Source: Anaeramoeba flamelloides (lineage: Eukaryota; Metamonada; Anaeramoebidae). Taken from it: a stretch of DNA of 64,000 nt. Within the stretch, counting starts at the first letter, position 1, and every line of letters starts with the position of its first letter. Shown here piece by piece: positions 1 to 12,280 of this stretch. The notes below the pieces were generated by a model. It searched no databases. It was not told the DNA's origin and was given only the letters and a program-made list of their open reading frames with translations. The stretch covers positions 5,697,501 to 5,761,500 of the forward strand of contig JANTQA010000008.1 of assembly GCA_027625915.1 (NCBI GenBank), given 5' to 3'. Position numbers and translations under genes: made by a program.

Positions 1-141
1 CTCAAATTAAGGCACAAAATTCAGATTCGTGTAAAAATAAATTGTAAAAAAATAAATTACAAAATTTGTGCCTTAATTTTAGATTTTTTTGTACCTTAAA
101 TTTCGTTGAAAGTTTGTGCCTTAAAAGTGGAACTGACTGTA
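1..141. repeat. MITE family A, copy 1 (truncated by window start)
   Basis: Right half of a short palindromic element ending AAGTGGAACTGACTGTA. The same end, and its inverted partner TACAGTCAGTTTCACTTTT, recur at 1850-2050, 3691-3890 and 21943-22141. A CAGT terminus next to TA fits non-autonomous Tc1/mariner or pogo-type elements. No coding capacity. Confidence 0.8.
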
Positions 142-239
142 TTTGAAATTTGATTTTAAATGGGTAAATATTATGAAAGATAGTTTATAATTTGTTTGTC
201 TAAAGAACCGATCAATTCAATTTCTAGTTTTTATTGAAG

Positions 240-470
240 AAAAAATCTTATTGAATGACCACCTGACCATTATATTAAAAATTCCCCCAAAATACTTTTT
301 TAACAGCTGGGAAATTCTACTTAATATCTCCTAAAGAAATAAATTTTTTTATTTGATTATTTTAAATAAATAATTAATAACTCACTCTGAATTATTTCAG
401 TAAGCTAGTAATATCCTAAAGGTTAAGTGTATCAATGGTATGAACTCCATTTTTTTTTTTGGAAATTCAT
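240..470. repeat. Element E, left fragment
   Basis: Matches element E (best copy 17538-18765) by the run AAAATACTTTTTTAA..GGAAATTCTACTTA and by the ATTATTTCAGTAAG motif. The matching sequence resumes near 2275. The material between is family F, a hairpin block and MITE A, so this E copy was split by later insertions. Confidence 0.55.
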
Positions 471-559
471 AAATAATTAATCCATTTGTTGATAATTTTT
501 TTTATTTGATTTTATCATCCCAAATACTATTAGAATTATAAGAATAAAAATTTCAGGTA

Positions 560-1840
560 TTATAAGATGAACAAAATATTAATTAAAGGTGTTTTATTAT
601 AAAAAATATACCCTGTCATCGATCTTGTAAAAAAATAGAACAATTTTTATTCTTAGATTTCTCAAATAATTCATATTTTATTTAATATAAACTCCATTTC
701 ACTCAAAGGGGCCCAGGTCAATAAATGAAAAAGTCATTTTATTTTTAAGAATCAACCAACTTAGTTTGTTTAGAAATAAGAGAAATAATCAACTTCGGTT
801 AGAGTTGATAATCAATAAAAGTAAAGCCTGAACAAATTATAAATTTCAAAAAAAAAAAAATTAAGAATTTTTTGGGCCCTTTACATTGGAATGTCTCGTG
901 TAACATTCCCAATTTCTTTGGGAAATTACAATTGTTGAAAATAAGATTTTTTATTTATGTATTGTGAGAAAGGAGTAATCAAAGAAAATTTACAAAATAA
1001 AAAAGAGAAGAAGAAAAATAATAAAAATATTAAAGTAAAAAAATATTATATCATTTACATGACAAAATTAAAAATTATCCACCGTCGTTAGGTTTTCCAG
1101 GATTTGAAAGAATTGAGTAAAATCCTTGATTTTACTAAATTATTTCTAATTCTGGAAAACCGCTGTTAACTTTTTTTTAATTTAAGAAATAAAAAAAAAA
1201 AATTACATAAAATTTCTTTTTATTTCTTAAATTAAAAAAAGCTAGGCACTTGACGACACCCTCCTGAAACAGGAGGATTAAAATCTCAATAGAAAGATTT
1301 TTAGCAATAAATGAGATTCCACAAACTGTGATTACTAAAATAAGATTTTTTACTTGTAAATATATGAATTTTTAAAAGAGTATAAAAAGCCTAAATTTTC
1401 TTAATGATAATTTCGGGTTTCAAACATTTGTTTTTTTTGAAAAGTAGAAGTTAAAAAAAAAAACAAAAAGCAAAATTAAAAAAAATGAGAAAAGAATGTT
1501 TCTGATCTTAAAATTGAAATTTTAGTTTAAGAAGAATAATAAATCAAACTCATAGATTATGTTCTATTTCTTCAATAAAACTGGCCACCTTTGAATGAAA
1601 AAGATTTTAAGTTAATTTCAACTAAAGAGGAATAATTTTGAGTATTTTATTGAAAATAAATTCAATTTTGAAATTTATTTCTCAACCGAAAAAATCCTAA
1701 AAAATCAAAATTAATTTTTAACTTATTAAAAATCCCAAAGAAAATAAATTTCAAAGAGAGTTAATACAAATAATCCTCAAAACTTGAAAAAAAAACTATA
1801 AGCTATCAACTCGCCTCTTTAAATCCCTATTTAGTAGAGA
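560..1840. repeat. Dispersed repeat F, copy 1
   Basis: Shares ordered blocks with 46080-46900: an ATAAACTCCATT..CACTCAAAG block, a CCTGAACAAA/TCTGGACAAA block, a TTAAAAGAGTATAAAAAGCC block and an AGATTATGTTCTATTT block. The hairpin block 1074-1254 is absent from the second copy, so it was inserted into this one. No intact reading frame is conserved between the copies. Confidence 0.55.
1074..1254. repeat. Hairpin array M, copy 1 (two hairpins)
   Basis: Two successive imperfect palindromes. The first begins TTAGGTTTTCCAGGATTTG and closes on TTCTGGAAAACC. The second pairs TTTTTTTAATTTAAGAAATA with its complement. One edge reads CACCGTCGTTAGG and the other GCTAGGCACTTGACGACAC. Related blocks lie at 3155, 21525, 55255 and 62030. 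Confidence 0.65.
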
Positions 1841-1849
1841 AATATTTCA

Positions 1850-2050
1850 TACAGTCAGTTTCACTTTTAAGACACAAACTTTCAACGAAATTTAAGGCAC
1901 TGAAAAATCTCAAATTAAAGCACAATTTTTTGGAATTTTAATTTTCTCAAATTATTTTACTAGAATTTGAATTTTGTACCTTAATTTGAGATTTTTTTTG
2001 TGCCTTAAATTTCGTAGAAAGTTTGTGTCTTAAAAGTGAAACTGACTGTA
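1850..2050. repeat. MITE family A, copy 2 (complete)
   Basis: A 201-bp near-perfect palindrome flanked by TA. It starts TACAGTCAGTTTCACTTTT and ends with the complement AAAAGTGAAACTGACTGTA. Arms of about 70 nt pair around an AT-rich centre. The TA flank and CAGT ends fit a pogo or Tc1/mariner-mobilised non-autonomous element. Confidence 0.85.
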
Positions 2051-2179
2051 GTGAAGAGGAATTATCACCTAATGAAGAAACACTGAAAATTGAAAATTGG
2101 AGAACAACGTATGTTTGACTGATAAAAACTCATATCTACTTTAATAATCAGAACTTTAAAGAAAAGAAACACACTCAAG

Positions 2180-2553
2180 AATTAATTTAACAAAAATAAC
2201 ATTTTTTTTCCAAAACAGATGATTAGATAATTGAAATTTTTAATCGAGTCAGATTCAAGTGATTTTATTATTATTTCTCTATTGTTTTAAAATATTTTCA
2301 AACAAATAAAACAAATTCAAATGAATATGTCTAAGAACAACAGAAAAAAAAATAGATATAGTAAAATAACTGATTGTAACAATAACTGTTGGTTATTTAT
2401 ATACTTTTGGTATTTGAATAAAATAGAATAATACATAATCTTTGAACTTTCAAGAAATTTAATCAATATTTGTGTATAAAAGATATGATCATTATTTTTT
2501 AGATCTTCGAGGATTCAATATTTGATAATTTTTTCTGATAGTTTTAAAATAAG

Positions 2554-2590
<37 letters not shown>

Positions 2591-2815
2591 CACTCAAATT
2601 CGTACAAATCACTCAATATGATTTATTCATAAAAAAAATCTATTTCAAATTTTCGATTTTTTGATATAAAAATTCAAACAAAAGAAGAACTAGATTCTTT
2701 TACTTCAAATTTAATCCAGATAAAATAAACCCTTTAAAAAAAGATAAATCATTAATATAAATTGAATAATGAGTTGGGGTATCGTATTTTACTATTAACA
2801 TTCACTAGTTTGAAA
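2180..2815. repeat. Element E, right fragment, with (AT)n
   Basis: Continues the E copy begun at 240. Shared landmarks are TATTTTCAAACAAATAAAAC, TTTTTAGATCTTCGAGGATT and TAAAATAAACCCTTTAAAAA. An AT dinucleotide run occupies 2556-2588 inside it. It is too eroded for coding. Confidence 0.55.
2556..2588. repeat. (AT)n microsatellite
   Basis: About 16 perfect AT units seen directly. Confidence 0.95.
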
Positions 2816-3154
2816 AAATAAAATTGAAAAAAAAAGTTAGAAAAAACTATTACTTCAATTATCATTTCATCATTTTTATTTGAGTTTATTCCCATTATTA
2901 TCAACATTCCAATTCTTAAAAATCTTGGATCTGTTATATGTATTCTTCTTTATAGAACTACTTTTTTTTAAAAGTCTCGAGTCTAGAAAAAAGATCTATT
3001 CTGGAGTAATTTTTTTTTTAATTAAAGTAGATGAATTTTCTTTAAATACAACTTAATGTTGATTTTTGAATAGACAATAATCTAATAGTTTTGAAAAAAA
3101 ACCACTCATATAAAAAAACTCAAATTCAGAAAAAAATAATCAATGATAATCTTA

Positions 3155-4112
3155 AAGTGTCATAAAGTGCTCTAGGTTTTCCAAAATTAAAAAAGAATAG
3201 AATAAAATCAAAATTTTTACTCCATTCTTTTGAATTCTGGAAAAATAAAAAAAAGTGTCCGTCGATTTTCTTGGGTTTTTTTTTTATGTTTTATTTCTTA
3301 AGTGTTCTAGGTTTTTTTGAGGTTTTCTATTTTATTTCTGAAGTGTTCTAGGTTTTTTTTTACTTTAGAAATAAATAGAAAATTTTAATAAATATTTGGT
3401 TTATTTCTAAAGTAAAAAAAAACACAAAAAAACCGAACGAAAAATCTATTGATTTTCAAAATAAATCGTAAACTCAAAAAAACCTAACGAAAAGCTATTG
3501 ATTTTACAAATAAATAGAAAAATCAAGAAAACCTAAAGGTGTTTTTTTTTTTTTTACTTTTTGGAATAACCCAAAATTTTATTTAATTTTCGCTTGATTT
3601 CAAAAATGTAAAAAACAACGAACGAAAGTATCCTATCTTTTCCAAAATTCATAAGAATTGTGTAGATATTTTTATTTTACTCTATTATTATAAATTCAGT
3701 TCCACTTTTAAGACACAAAATTTCAACAAAATTTAATGTACAAAAAAATCTCAAATAAAAGCACAATTTTTGGAATTTTTTTTAAAATAAAATATTTTAC
3801 TAGAATCCAAAAAATATACTTTAATTTGGGATTTTTTTTATACCTCAAATTTCATTTAAAGGTTTTGTCTTAAAAGTGGAATTTACGGTAAATTCCTGAA
3901 AACTTAACGAAAAATTTCAGTGGAGTGCCTTGTTTTTCCAGAATTTAAAAGAATAGAGAAAAATCCAAGATTTTACTCAATTATTTTAAATTCTGGAAAA
4001 CCTAACGAGAGTGTCCTAGGTTTTTTTTTTGTACTTTTTGAAATAAACCGAAATTTTTTTTAAATTTTCGGTTCATTTCAAAAATTAAAAAAAAACCTAA
4101 CGGAAAATCAAA
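3155..4112. repeat. Hairpin array M, copy 2 (largest block)
   Basis: At least four palindromes in a row. Typical arms start AGGTTTTCCAGAATTTAAAA and end AAATTCTGGAAAACCT. Others pair TACTTTAGAAATAAA with TTTATTTCTAAAGTA, and TTGAAATAAACCGAAA with its complement. Between hairpins a short spacer recurs in forms such as AACGAGAGTGTCC or AAGTGTTCTAGG. MITE A copy 3 sits inside one arm. Confidence 0.7.
3691..3890. repeat. MITE family A, copy 3, nested in hairpin array
   Basis: Diverged 200-bp copy with the ends TTCAGTTCCACTTTTAAGAC and TCTTAAAAGTGG. The bases outside it (TATTAT on the left, AATTCCTGAAAAC on the right) match one interrupted hairpin arm of array M, so A moved in after the array had formed. 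Confidence 0.75.
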
Positions 4113-7100
4113 AAAAAAAAAAAAGATTTTTTACAATTTAAAAAAACAAATAATTCTTTAATAGTCTAAATAATTGATTCCATATTTGTAAGATAGTTGA
4201 TTAAATTTAAACTGCTTTTAAAATATAATAAAATAAATTCTATAATGTGACAAAAAAATTTTTACAAATTGTTTACTATTAAATTTGAAAAAAATATTAA
4301 TAGAAACTGGAAAATTGGATTTTTCAACTTAAATTGAAAAATCTCTTTATAAATAATTTTATTGATCAAAGATCTTTTTTTAACCAATAGTTTTTATTAT
4401 AATTGAAGTTATCAAAAAGTGAAAAATTAACAAATATTTAATTTTTTTTTGAAAAAAATTTTTAATTATCATATTGTGGAAATAATTTCTCTATTACCTT
4501 AGGGGAAATCAAATAAATAAGAGTTTAGGTTCTCTTTCATAAATTATCCTTGGAAAAACAAATTTTTAAGTAAATATTTTTTCTACAAACTTTAAAAAAA
4601 TGAATGATATTATTTTCCTTTTTTTGATTTCTTCCAAATACTATTTGATAAAAAATAAGATGATTAAAATTTTCTTTTTACTTACCGAAAATTGTTTTGG
4701 AAATTTAAAAGTTAAATGAAAACTGTTTAAAGGGTTAGAAACAAATGAAAAACCCACGAAATTGAAATATTTGGTAGTTTATTAAAAATTATATTGGTGC
4801 TCTTAAGTTCAAGATTCACAAAAAATAAAAAAAAAATAAAAATCGAAAACCTTAATTTTTCTAATATCAAGAAAATGTAATTTCCAAAGAAAATATACTT
4901 AAAAAAAAATTAAATGGTATTAATTTTTATTTAAATTTTTAGGGGGTTATTTTTTGAGATATAAGACTAAACCCAATCACATTGTATTTTTAGATAATAT
5001 TTATATAATACTTTTTAATTATTTGATTTTATCCAGATTGGTAAATATTTCCCAAATCCAAATCTTCTCGGAATCTTAAAAAAATAATTAGTATAAAAAT
5101 TATTTTTTTTCAAAATTCTATTATCAAAAGGAAAAATTCAGGTTTTATTGATATTTCTAATATAAATAATTATATTTAATAGTGTCAACCTTTTAAAAAG
5201 CAATTTTTTGGTGATGATACTCTTTTAATCTTATTCAACAATTTTATGTTAATCAATTATTTTTTATTCTTTTTAACCTTATTTTATGTGTTGAAGTAAC
5301 TTATTTATTATTAATTAAATAATTGACTACCATATTTTTTCATCTTACAAAAGTGCTATAATAATTACATGATAATTCTTTTGAAAAACTACATACAAAA
5401 ATATATCTTTATTGAAGAAATAATGAACTCGGATTTATTAAAATGTTTTTTTACAATATTTACCCAACTTCAACTCACCAATTTAAAAAAATATATCAGA
5501 ACCATAAAATCAAAAAAAAAATATTTCTATTACCTTTCCAATCTTTAAAATATGTTATTTTGAGCAATTTAAAAAAAAATACTTTGGATTCATAATAATT
5601 ATTCATTATGAAGTACCAAAGATTAATTTTGCATTTTTATTTCAATTTCTAATTAGTTTTTTGTAAAATGTGTAATTATTTGGATTTGTAACATTCTTTT
5701 TTATGAGAGTAAATTGCAAATCATGATATTGGTATTATTATCAGTTGTAAAAATTAATTTGAATTTCAAACTTGGGAACTTTTCATGTAACTTTAAAATA
5801 TTTTAAAATTAGAAAAATAATAATTTCATAATAAGCAATTTTTCAAGAAAGTGTAGTAAATTTATTTTAAGAACTATTTATTAAAAAAAATATTCAAAAA
5901 AGTATTTAAATATACAAAATCATACTTTATCATTTATTGATTTTTGGTACTAATTCAATATTTTTCTTAGTGTTGTATTAGATAAAAAAAATATTAAATT
6001 TTCTGATCTTGATTTTATCTGATTATTTTTTCGGGTCTGAAAATTGGCTGTTTATTATTTTCTTTTTGATTGAAAATATGGTTTTCATAGCTTTTTTAAT
6101 CTCAAAAAAATTTTTAAATAGAATTGAAAAAAATATAAATGTATTTGATTGTTTAAAAAAATATTTTGTACTTTTCCGTATTTCCAAGTTTTTTATTGAA
6201 ATTTGTATACATTGTTTTCATCAAAAAAAGTGCTATTTTTTTTTTCTTATTTTTTTGTAAATATTTTAATGGGTATATTTTGAAATAAATACCTTAGTCA
6301 TTGATTCAATAGATATTAATATTTAACTTAATTTAATATGTTGAATTAAAGAAGGCTTCCTACCAAAGATTATTTTTTATGAAATGTAAAAAAAAAATTC
6401 CCGACTTTTTTGGAAATAATTTTCAGCGATCTTTAAAGAAACAATAAATTTTGAAAAAATAGCCAAAAGAAACTAATTAAACGTGTAATCAGATCAATAG
6501 ATATTTTTCTTGTAGTTTTATACCTGGTTTGGTGTGTTGATTGAAAATTTACATCGACAATACTTTTTATTTTTGGAATAATCCATGAATCACAACTGAT
6601 AATTGTATTAGATTTACTAACAATACAAATTTCTAGGATAATAGAAATCATAAAGTTAATTCTATATTTTTAATTCTCTTCGGTTAAAACAATCGCTTGT
6701 TAGAATCATTTTTTAAAAACATAAGTTTTGTTTTCAAAATATTTCACAAAAAAAGTTTGTAATAAAATACACAATCTTAAGATTATATACCATTTTTTTT
6801 TTTTTTTTTATTGATCTAATTACATATTTTTTGTTTTAAATTTTCGAATAAATCCAATAAAATAAGAGTATTATACCAGAAGTTAACACTTTCACTTTTT
6901 TTTTTAATTTACGATTGGATCTTAAAAACGTCTTGTTTATTTTTTTGTGTTTTTGTTTGATTTTGATTCTATAAAGTGCTTGGTTTCGAAAAAAATTATT
7001 AGATTTTTTTCAAACATAAAATAAATGTCCACAATAATATGTTGAGATAAGAATAAAAGTTAAACTATTTAACATTCTCAGGGTAGACGAACATAAATCA

Positions 7101-7850
7101 ACTTAAATTAAATTGTGTTTTTTAATTTTACCTTTCAAATTAAAATTAGTAACTGGTTTTTCAAAAATTGCTTCGAATACTAAAAAGCAACAAGACCAAG
7201 CCAAAGCAAAAAAAATATCGTTTCTCGTCTTCAATCAATATATTAAAAAGTGAAATTTTTAACTTCATGGTGGATGCTCCCTTATCTCGATGAAACCAGT
7301 TGATATTTTTATTATTCTTTTTAGAATTGGGAACTTTAATGATTAATTTTTAGTATTGTCCTCAAAGTAAGAATGTGTTTATTTTTGAGTGCGAAATGAA
7401 AATTTTGATACTTTTATTTTAAGATTAAACTTATTTGTTTGTTGCTCAGAAAAAAATAATTTTACTGAAAAAATTGAAAAAATAGTTCCAGTTTCAGTAG
7501 ATTTCTTAAAGTTCAAAAAAAATCGATTACTTTGAAATTTCATAAATAATATTCCGAATTTGAATTTTTGGTTTCAATAACATATATATCAAAAAATGGA
7601 ATATAAAACTAAATTATTCGAAAATAATCTTTAAAAGACACAATCAATTTAATGTCAAGATTTTTTTTTTTAGAAAGAGGTTTGTTATTTCTTGTATTAT
7701 ATCAATATTATTTGTTAAAAAAATATTAGAATAAAATTATTAGTCATCATTTTTCAAATACAAAATAAAAAAGATCCAAATTCAAAATTCATACTATTTA
7801 ATTCCACAAACCAGTTATAAGAGTAGTTTGATTCTTTTAAAAGGGTACTC
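4113..7850. other. AT-rich intergenic DNA, no gene seen
   Basis: Open frames here are short and dominated by Phe, Ile, Lys and Asn from A/T runs. A minus-strand frame at 6433-6651 (72 codons) and a plus-strand stretch around 7110-7240 have slightly richer codons. Neither has a recognised motif nor a supported gene structure. Confidence 0.5.
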
Positions 7851-7859
7851 TGATGTTAT

Positions 7860-8290
7860 TTTATAATTGTTTTGTTATTTCTTACTTTTTTTCTGAAAGC
7901 TGATTGAAAATTTGGTCTCTTTTATTTTATAATTAATTAAGCTTTTTCTTATTTTAGTTCTAAAGAGCTGAGAAAATTTTTTTTTAATTAATGTTTTTAC
8001 AAAAAAAATTTTACACAATTCAAATTTTAACATAGATCTTAATTACTATTAATATAAAATAAAAAGATATAAATTTTCTGTCAACTTTCTACAAAATATT
8101 CATATTTCCAGAATCAAAGCTAGTGATCAAAAAACCCAATTCAAAAAGGTAAAATTAATAATTTAAGCATGATTTGGGAGAATTAAAAATTTGAAATTTT
8201 AAATGATTTTACTCTTTTTTTGGGAAACTAAATGAAAATTTTGTTCCATTTATTTTGCAACAAATAGCAAACTTGAAATGTTACAATTCA
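7860..8290. repeat. Repeat G, diverged outlying copy
   Basis: Contains the landmark TTTATTTTGCAACAAATAG seen in the G units at 9034-9990, preceded by AGGTAAAATTAATAATTTAA. Strongly eroded. Confidence 0.4.
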
Positions 8291-8584
8291 TTTTAATAAA
8301 GAGAAAACTTGGCCTTGAAAAGTGTTGTCTGATTTGAAGGGTGTGTATAGAAACAACAACTGTTTTGAACCCTACCAAAAAAATAGATCCAAATTATTTA
8401 GAAGGGTGGATTTTGACCAAAGTGAAAAGAAGTAGTAACCTAAAAACTTGTCTTTATCAAGAATTGAAATGATTATAAAAATTTGTAATTTTGGAATAAA
8501 CTCTTATTTGGAATAACTAAATTTTTCTTAAAAACAAAATAAACATTTGGAGAAAAAGATGAATCACTATTTTTAATTACTAAC

Positions 8585-8935
8585 ATCAATAGAACCTGAA
8601 AATTCAAAGTAAGATCAATTAAAAAAAGAAAAAATAAATAATTAAAGACAAAATGGAGGATTAAACACAATAATAGTTTTTTTAATACTATCTTTTGGTA
8701 TGGTTTTTTCTTTTAATTTATGAATCAGTTAAAAATTTGTTGAGAAAAATTTGATTATTTATGAGATCTCCAAAAACAGTCAGACATTTTTGATAATAAA
8801 GGAGTGCGAAATTGTTTCTGTTGGTTTTATTATAAAATTTAATGAATTATTGTTTAAAGTTAATTAATTTCTTCTCTTAATCAATTTTACTTTTCGTTTT
8901 CTTGAGTGTTTCAATTATTTTCCCTGTTGAACTTT
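8585..8935. repeat. Dispersed repeat H, copy 1
   Basis: About 350 bp matching 33740-34095 in the same orientation. Shared landmarks are AACCTGAAAATTCAAAGTAA, AATACTATCTTTTGGTATGG, GAGATCTCCAAAA and AAAGGAGTGCGAAATT. No reading frame or terminal repeats were recognised. Confidence 0.7.
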
Positions 8936-9033
8936 TTTTTTCAATTGGATTGTTTTGGATGTTGTAGCTAAAATATGTATCAATTTATAGTTCCTACTTT
9001 ACATTTGTATTGAAAGGGAAAATTTTGACAGTT

Positions 9034-9990
9034 GGTGTTAATTAATTAACCGAAATTATTTACTAGAAGGTCTTTATAAGTTTTTGTTTTAAAAAAGCAA
9101 ATTTGTTAATAGTTGACAAGTTTTTATTGTAAAAAAAAAAAGATCAAAAGTTTCATTCAGCTTTCTAAACACATAACCAAAAATTAAAATATCTCACCAA
9201 GGCTCCCCAATTCTTAAAGACAAATTAATAATATAATTTGGTTTTAAGAATCTAAATTTACAAATTGATGTATGATTTAAAAAATCTCATTTTGAAAGTT
9301 GATTTAAAATTTTTTTCAATTTATGTTGCAACAAATAGTATTATTTATGATTTTCATTCTTACAATACCAATTCTTATAACTATTTAGATATTCTCTTAG
9401 TTAATTACCCGAAATTATTTCGCATAAGGTCTTAGTCACTTTTTGTTTTAAAAAGCAAATTTGATCATCGTATATTATGTTAATTCGTTAATAAAAAGAT
9501 CAATATTTTCATTTAGCTAAAGCAAAAAATTATTTCCCAAGATTTATAATAAATCACCAAAGTATTCAATTCAAGAGGAGACAATTAATAATTAAAGTTT
9601 AATTACCGAAATAAAAAATAGAAAAGTAATTTTATCTTCATTCAATGTTATTTGAAAAGCCGAATGAAAAATGTTTTCCCTTTATTTTGAATAAATAGTA
9701 TTATCTCGAATTTTCATTATTTCAATATCCATTCTAATGTCTATTTAAATATTCACTTTATTAATGAACAGAAATAGTTTAAGTATGTTAAACTTTTTTT
9801 ATTGACTGAGAAACATTTATAGACTTTTATTCTCAATCCTTTTTTTCGAAATAATATTTGTTGTAAAAGAAAAGGATCAAAATTTTGCAACAACTTTTCA
9901 AAAATTAACAAATTTCCCAAAATTTATTAGAAATATTGAAATTACCAAGTAAACATTTACTAAATTGTGAAATTCGAAGAATTAACCAAG
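9034..9990. repeat. Tandem repeat G, three units of about 370 bp
   Basis: Units begin near 9034, 9405 and 9767. Each carries AATTAACCGAAATTATTT or a variant, then AAGGTCTTTATAAGTTTTTG, then GTTTTAAAAAGCAAATTTG, and later ATTAATAATTAAAG. The third unit is the most diverged. Unit divergence shows the array is old. Confidence 0.6.
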
Positions 9991-10389
9991 ATCTAATAAG
10001 GAAAAAAAAACTTTTACAAGTTCGAGAAAAAAATTTTTAGAAAACTAGGCGAAAATTCTGATCTTGAAAATTCAGAAGTATACCCCAAAACAGTAAAAAT
10101 AAATTACTTTTAAAACAATTTCGATTTTTCTCTATAAAAATAAAGTGGTTTTTTTCCATATATTAAATAAAAATTTTTATTTCAAAATCTAGAAATATTT
10201 TACAAATTATTCTATCAGAAAACCGGAATATCATTAAAAACCAATTAGTAATGAAAATTTAAGAAATTTGATGGAACCTCCTTCTGTAAACTGTGAGATA
10301 AAGTTTTTGTACAAATAAATTGATTTTATATAATAGAATTTATTAAGATATTAGTGATATTTTATAAAATATTTTGATCTTGAGAACTA

Positions 10390-10570
10390 CCATTTCATGC
10401 AAAAAATTGTCAAATTGGTTCGAATTCTAAATCAATTTTGTATATTAAAAAGGGAGTAAAAAGGAAAATTTTTATATTATTTTTTTCTTTATTTTTCACT
10501 GATCAATAAAGATATCTGAAATTGCAGTTTGCCAAACGTCAATAACAATTGAAAAAATCTTGAAACAATA
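10390..10570. repeat. Dispersed repeat J, copy 1
   Basis: Shares AAAATTGTCAAAT, AAAAGGAAAATTTTTA, TTTCACTGATCAATAAAG and ATCTGAAATTG with 16625-16790. No coding content seen. Confidence 0.5.
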
Positions 10571-12280
10571 TTTCAAATGAATCGAAAAAGCATAACATCA
10601 AAAAATCCAAAAAAAAGCCACTTTTACGAATGTTTAGGAATTAAATAACAAATTTGGTAAAATTAAAGCGACTTAAATTTTAGTTTTATGTCTTATTTCG
10701 ATTCCTAGTATGAGTCGAATTTTTGTTCTTGTTTTTTTTTTTTTTCAAATTAACAAAAAAAGACCTTAAAAAATATGTGAAAAGGCGAAAATTTGTATCT
10801 GTTTTTCAATGAAAACCTAGATGACAATATTTTTCAGGGGTAGGAATCCATTTTTTTTAAATGATTTGTTGCAAAAATTAAAGATCCAAAAAAACCCAAT
10901 TTGTAAAGGAAATTTTTACAAATATAATTTAACTCCCTTCAGGATATTCTTGATAAAATTTTTATTTAACAGTATTTTGTATTCAAAATCTTACCACTCA
11001 GTGTTGATTTCGAAACCCAACTAATTTCATAACTAGTTTTTTTTATTGAACCGAATAAAATTGTAACAACAAAGCAAAGGAAAAAAATTTACAAATAGAA
11101 AATTTGTAAAAAAATTAGAAAGATCTTTTTTGAGTTATTAAAGTTATTAACTAATCTGAAAATTTGTTCTTTTTTAAAAAAAAATTCTGTTTTTCCACTT
11201 TTCTCTATTCTAAACACAGTGGTGCCAATAAACCTAATTGTTGACAACCTTTTGCCAATTATTGAAAATTTAACTCATTTTTTTTTTACGTTTAAGGTAT
11301 TTAAAGATAGGAACCAACACAAATATATTCTTGATTCGGATTCAAATTTAACTTTATAGGGATTGATCTTGAATTAATGTAAATGGTACAATTATACCAA
11401 ATGCTTTTGTTTCAAATATTTACTTCATATTTACAAAATAAAAATGATTTTTTTGAACAAAATAAAAAAAAAAGAAAATTTTTCTCATTATTTTTTGAGC
11501 AAAAAATTTCAATTTTAATCTTTCAATATTTTCAAAACTCTTTTTTGAGACTTAACAAAAGAATCATCTTTCAAGTGTGAATATTGTTCTCACCCTAACC
11601 AGTTATTTAAATTCTTTTATCACTATAGTCAGCCTATATTATGATCAGTTATAATTACATAATGGATTAAAGTTAAATACAGGGGTTAATTAGAACTCCA
11701 AACTTAAAATATTAGAATAAAATAAACCAAAGGGTGGGAATTGTGGTGTATTTAGGGTCCAAATAAGATTTATGATGAAAAATCTATTAAATTGTAATTT
11801 TCGATCACTTTAAAAAATTAAAAAATTTTATAAATTTTCCAAAAGAGAAAAAAGTACAATAAAACCTAAATTTTTAGAAATAATTTATTTCTCATTTCTG
11901 CTCGAAACAAGGATTATTAAATTTACTATTTTTTTCTAAAAAGGAAAAAATTTTTTCATTTCCACTATTTTTCAAAATTTGTTAAAAAAATATTTATGAT
12001 TACTTTTCAATTGTAAAATACTCTCTTTCGTCAAATTTTTTTGAGATAAACGAGATTTTTGAAATATTTTGATCTGATTTTATTTTAATTGATCACATTT
12101 TGACCAATAAAACAGTCTAACAAAATCCCAAAAGAACACACCCTTTGGTGTTTTATAAAAAGGCAAAAAAAGAAAGAAAAGGTAAAAAAAGACCCAATTT
12201 TTACAATTAAATCTGTTTTCGATATATATTCAATACTGTTCTCTAAACCACTTTTCAACTATCCAGTGAAATTGTGTATT
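10571..12280. other. AT-rich intergenic DNA, no gene seen
   Basis: Low-complexity A/T runs with short chance open frames. I saw no repeat pair, promoter or coding stretch that I could support. Confidence 0.5.

Noticed and set aside
3155-4112. CRISPR-like array
   Set aside because: Spacers are the conserved part and the palindromic units differ; there are no direct repeats with unique spacers and the context is eukaryotic.
6009-6260. 83-codon plus-strand frame
   Set aside because: Composition is pure A/T noise (Phe, Ile, Lys, Leu) with no splice or homology support; frames of this length are expected by chance at this base composition.
10405-10425. tRNA T-arm-like GGTTCGAATTC, and a similar CGGTTCGAACATT near 15796
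   Set aside because: No acceptor stem, anticodon arm or D-arm could be paired around either site.
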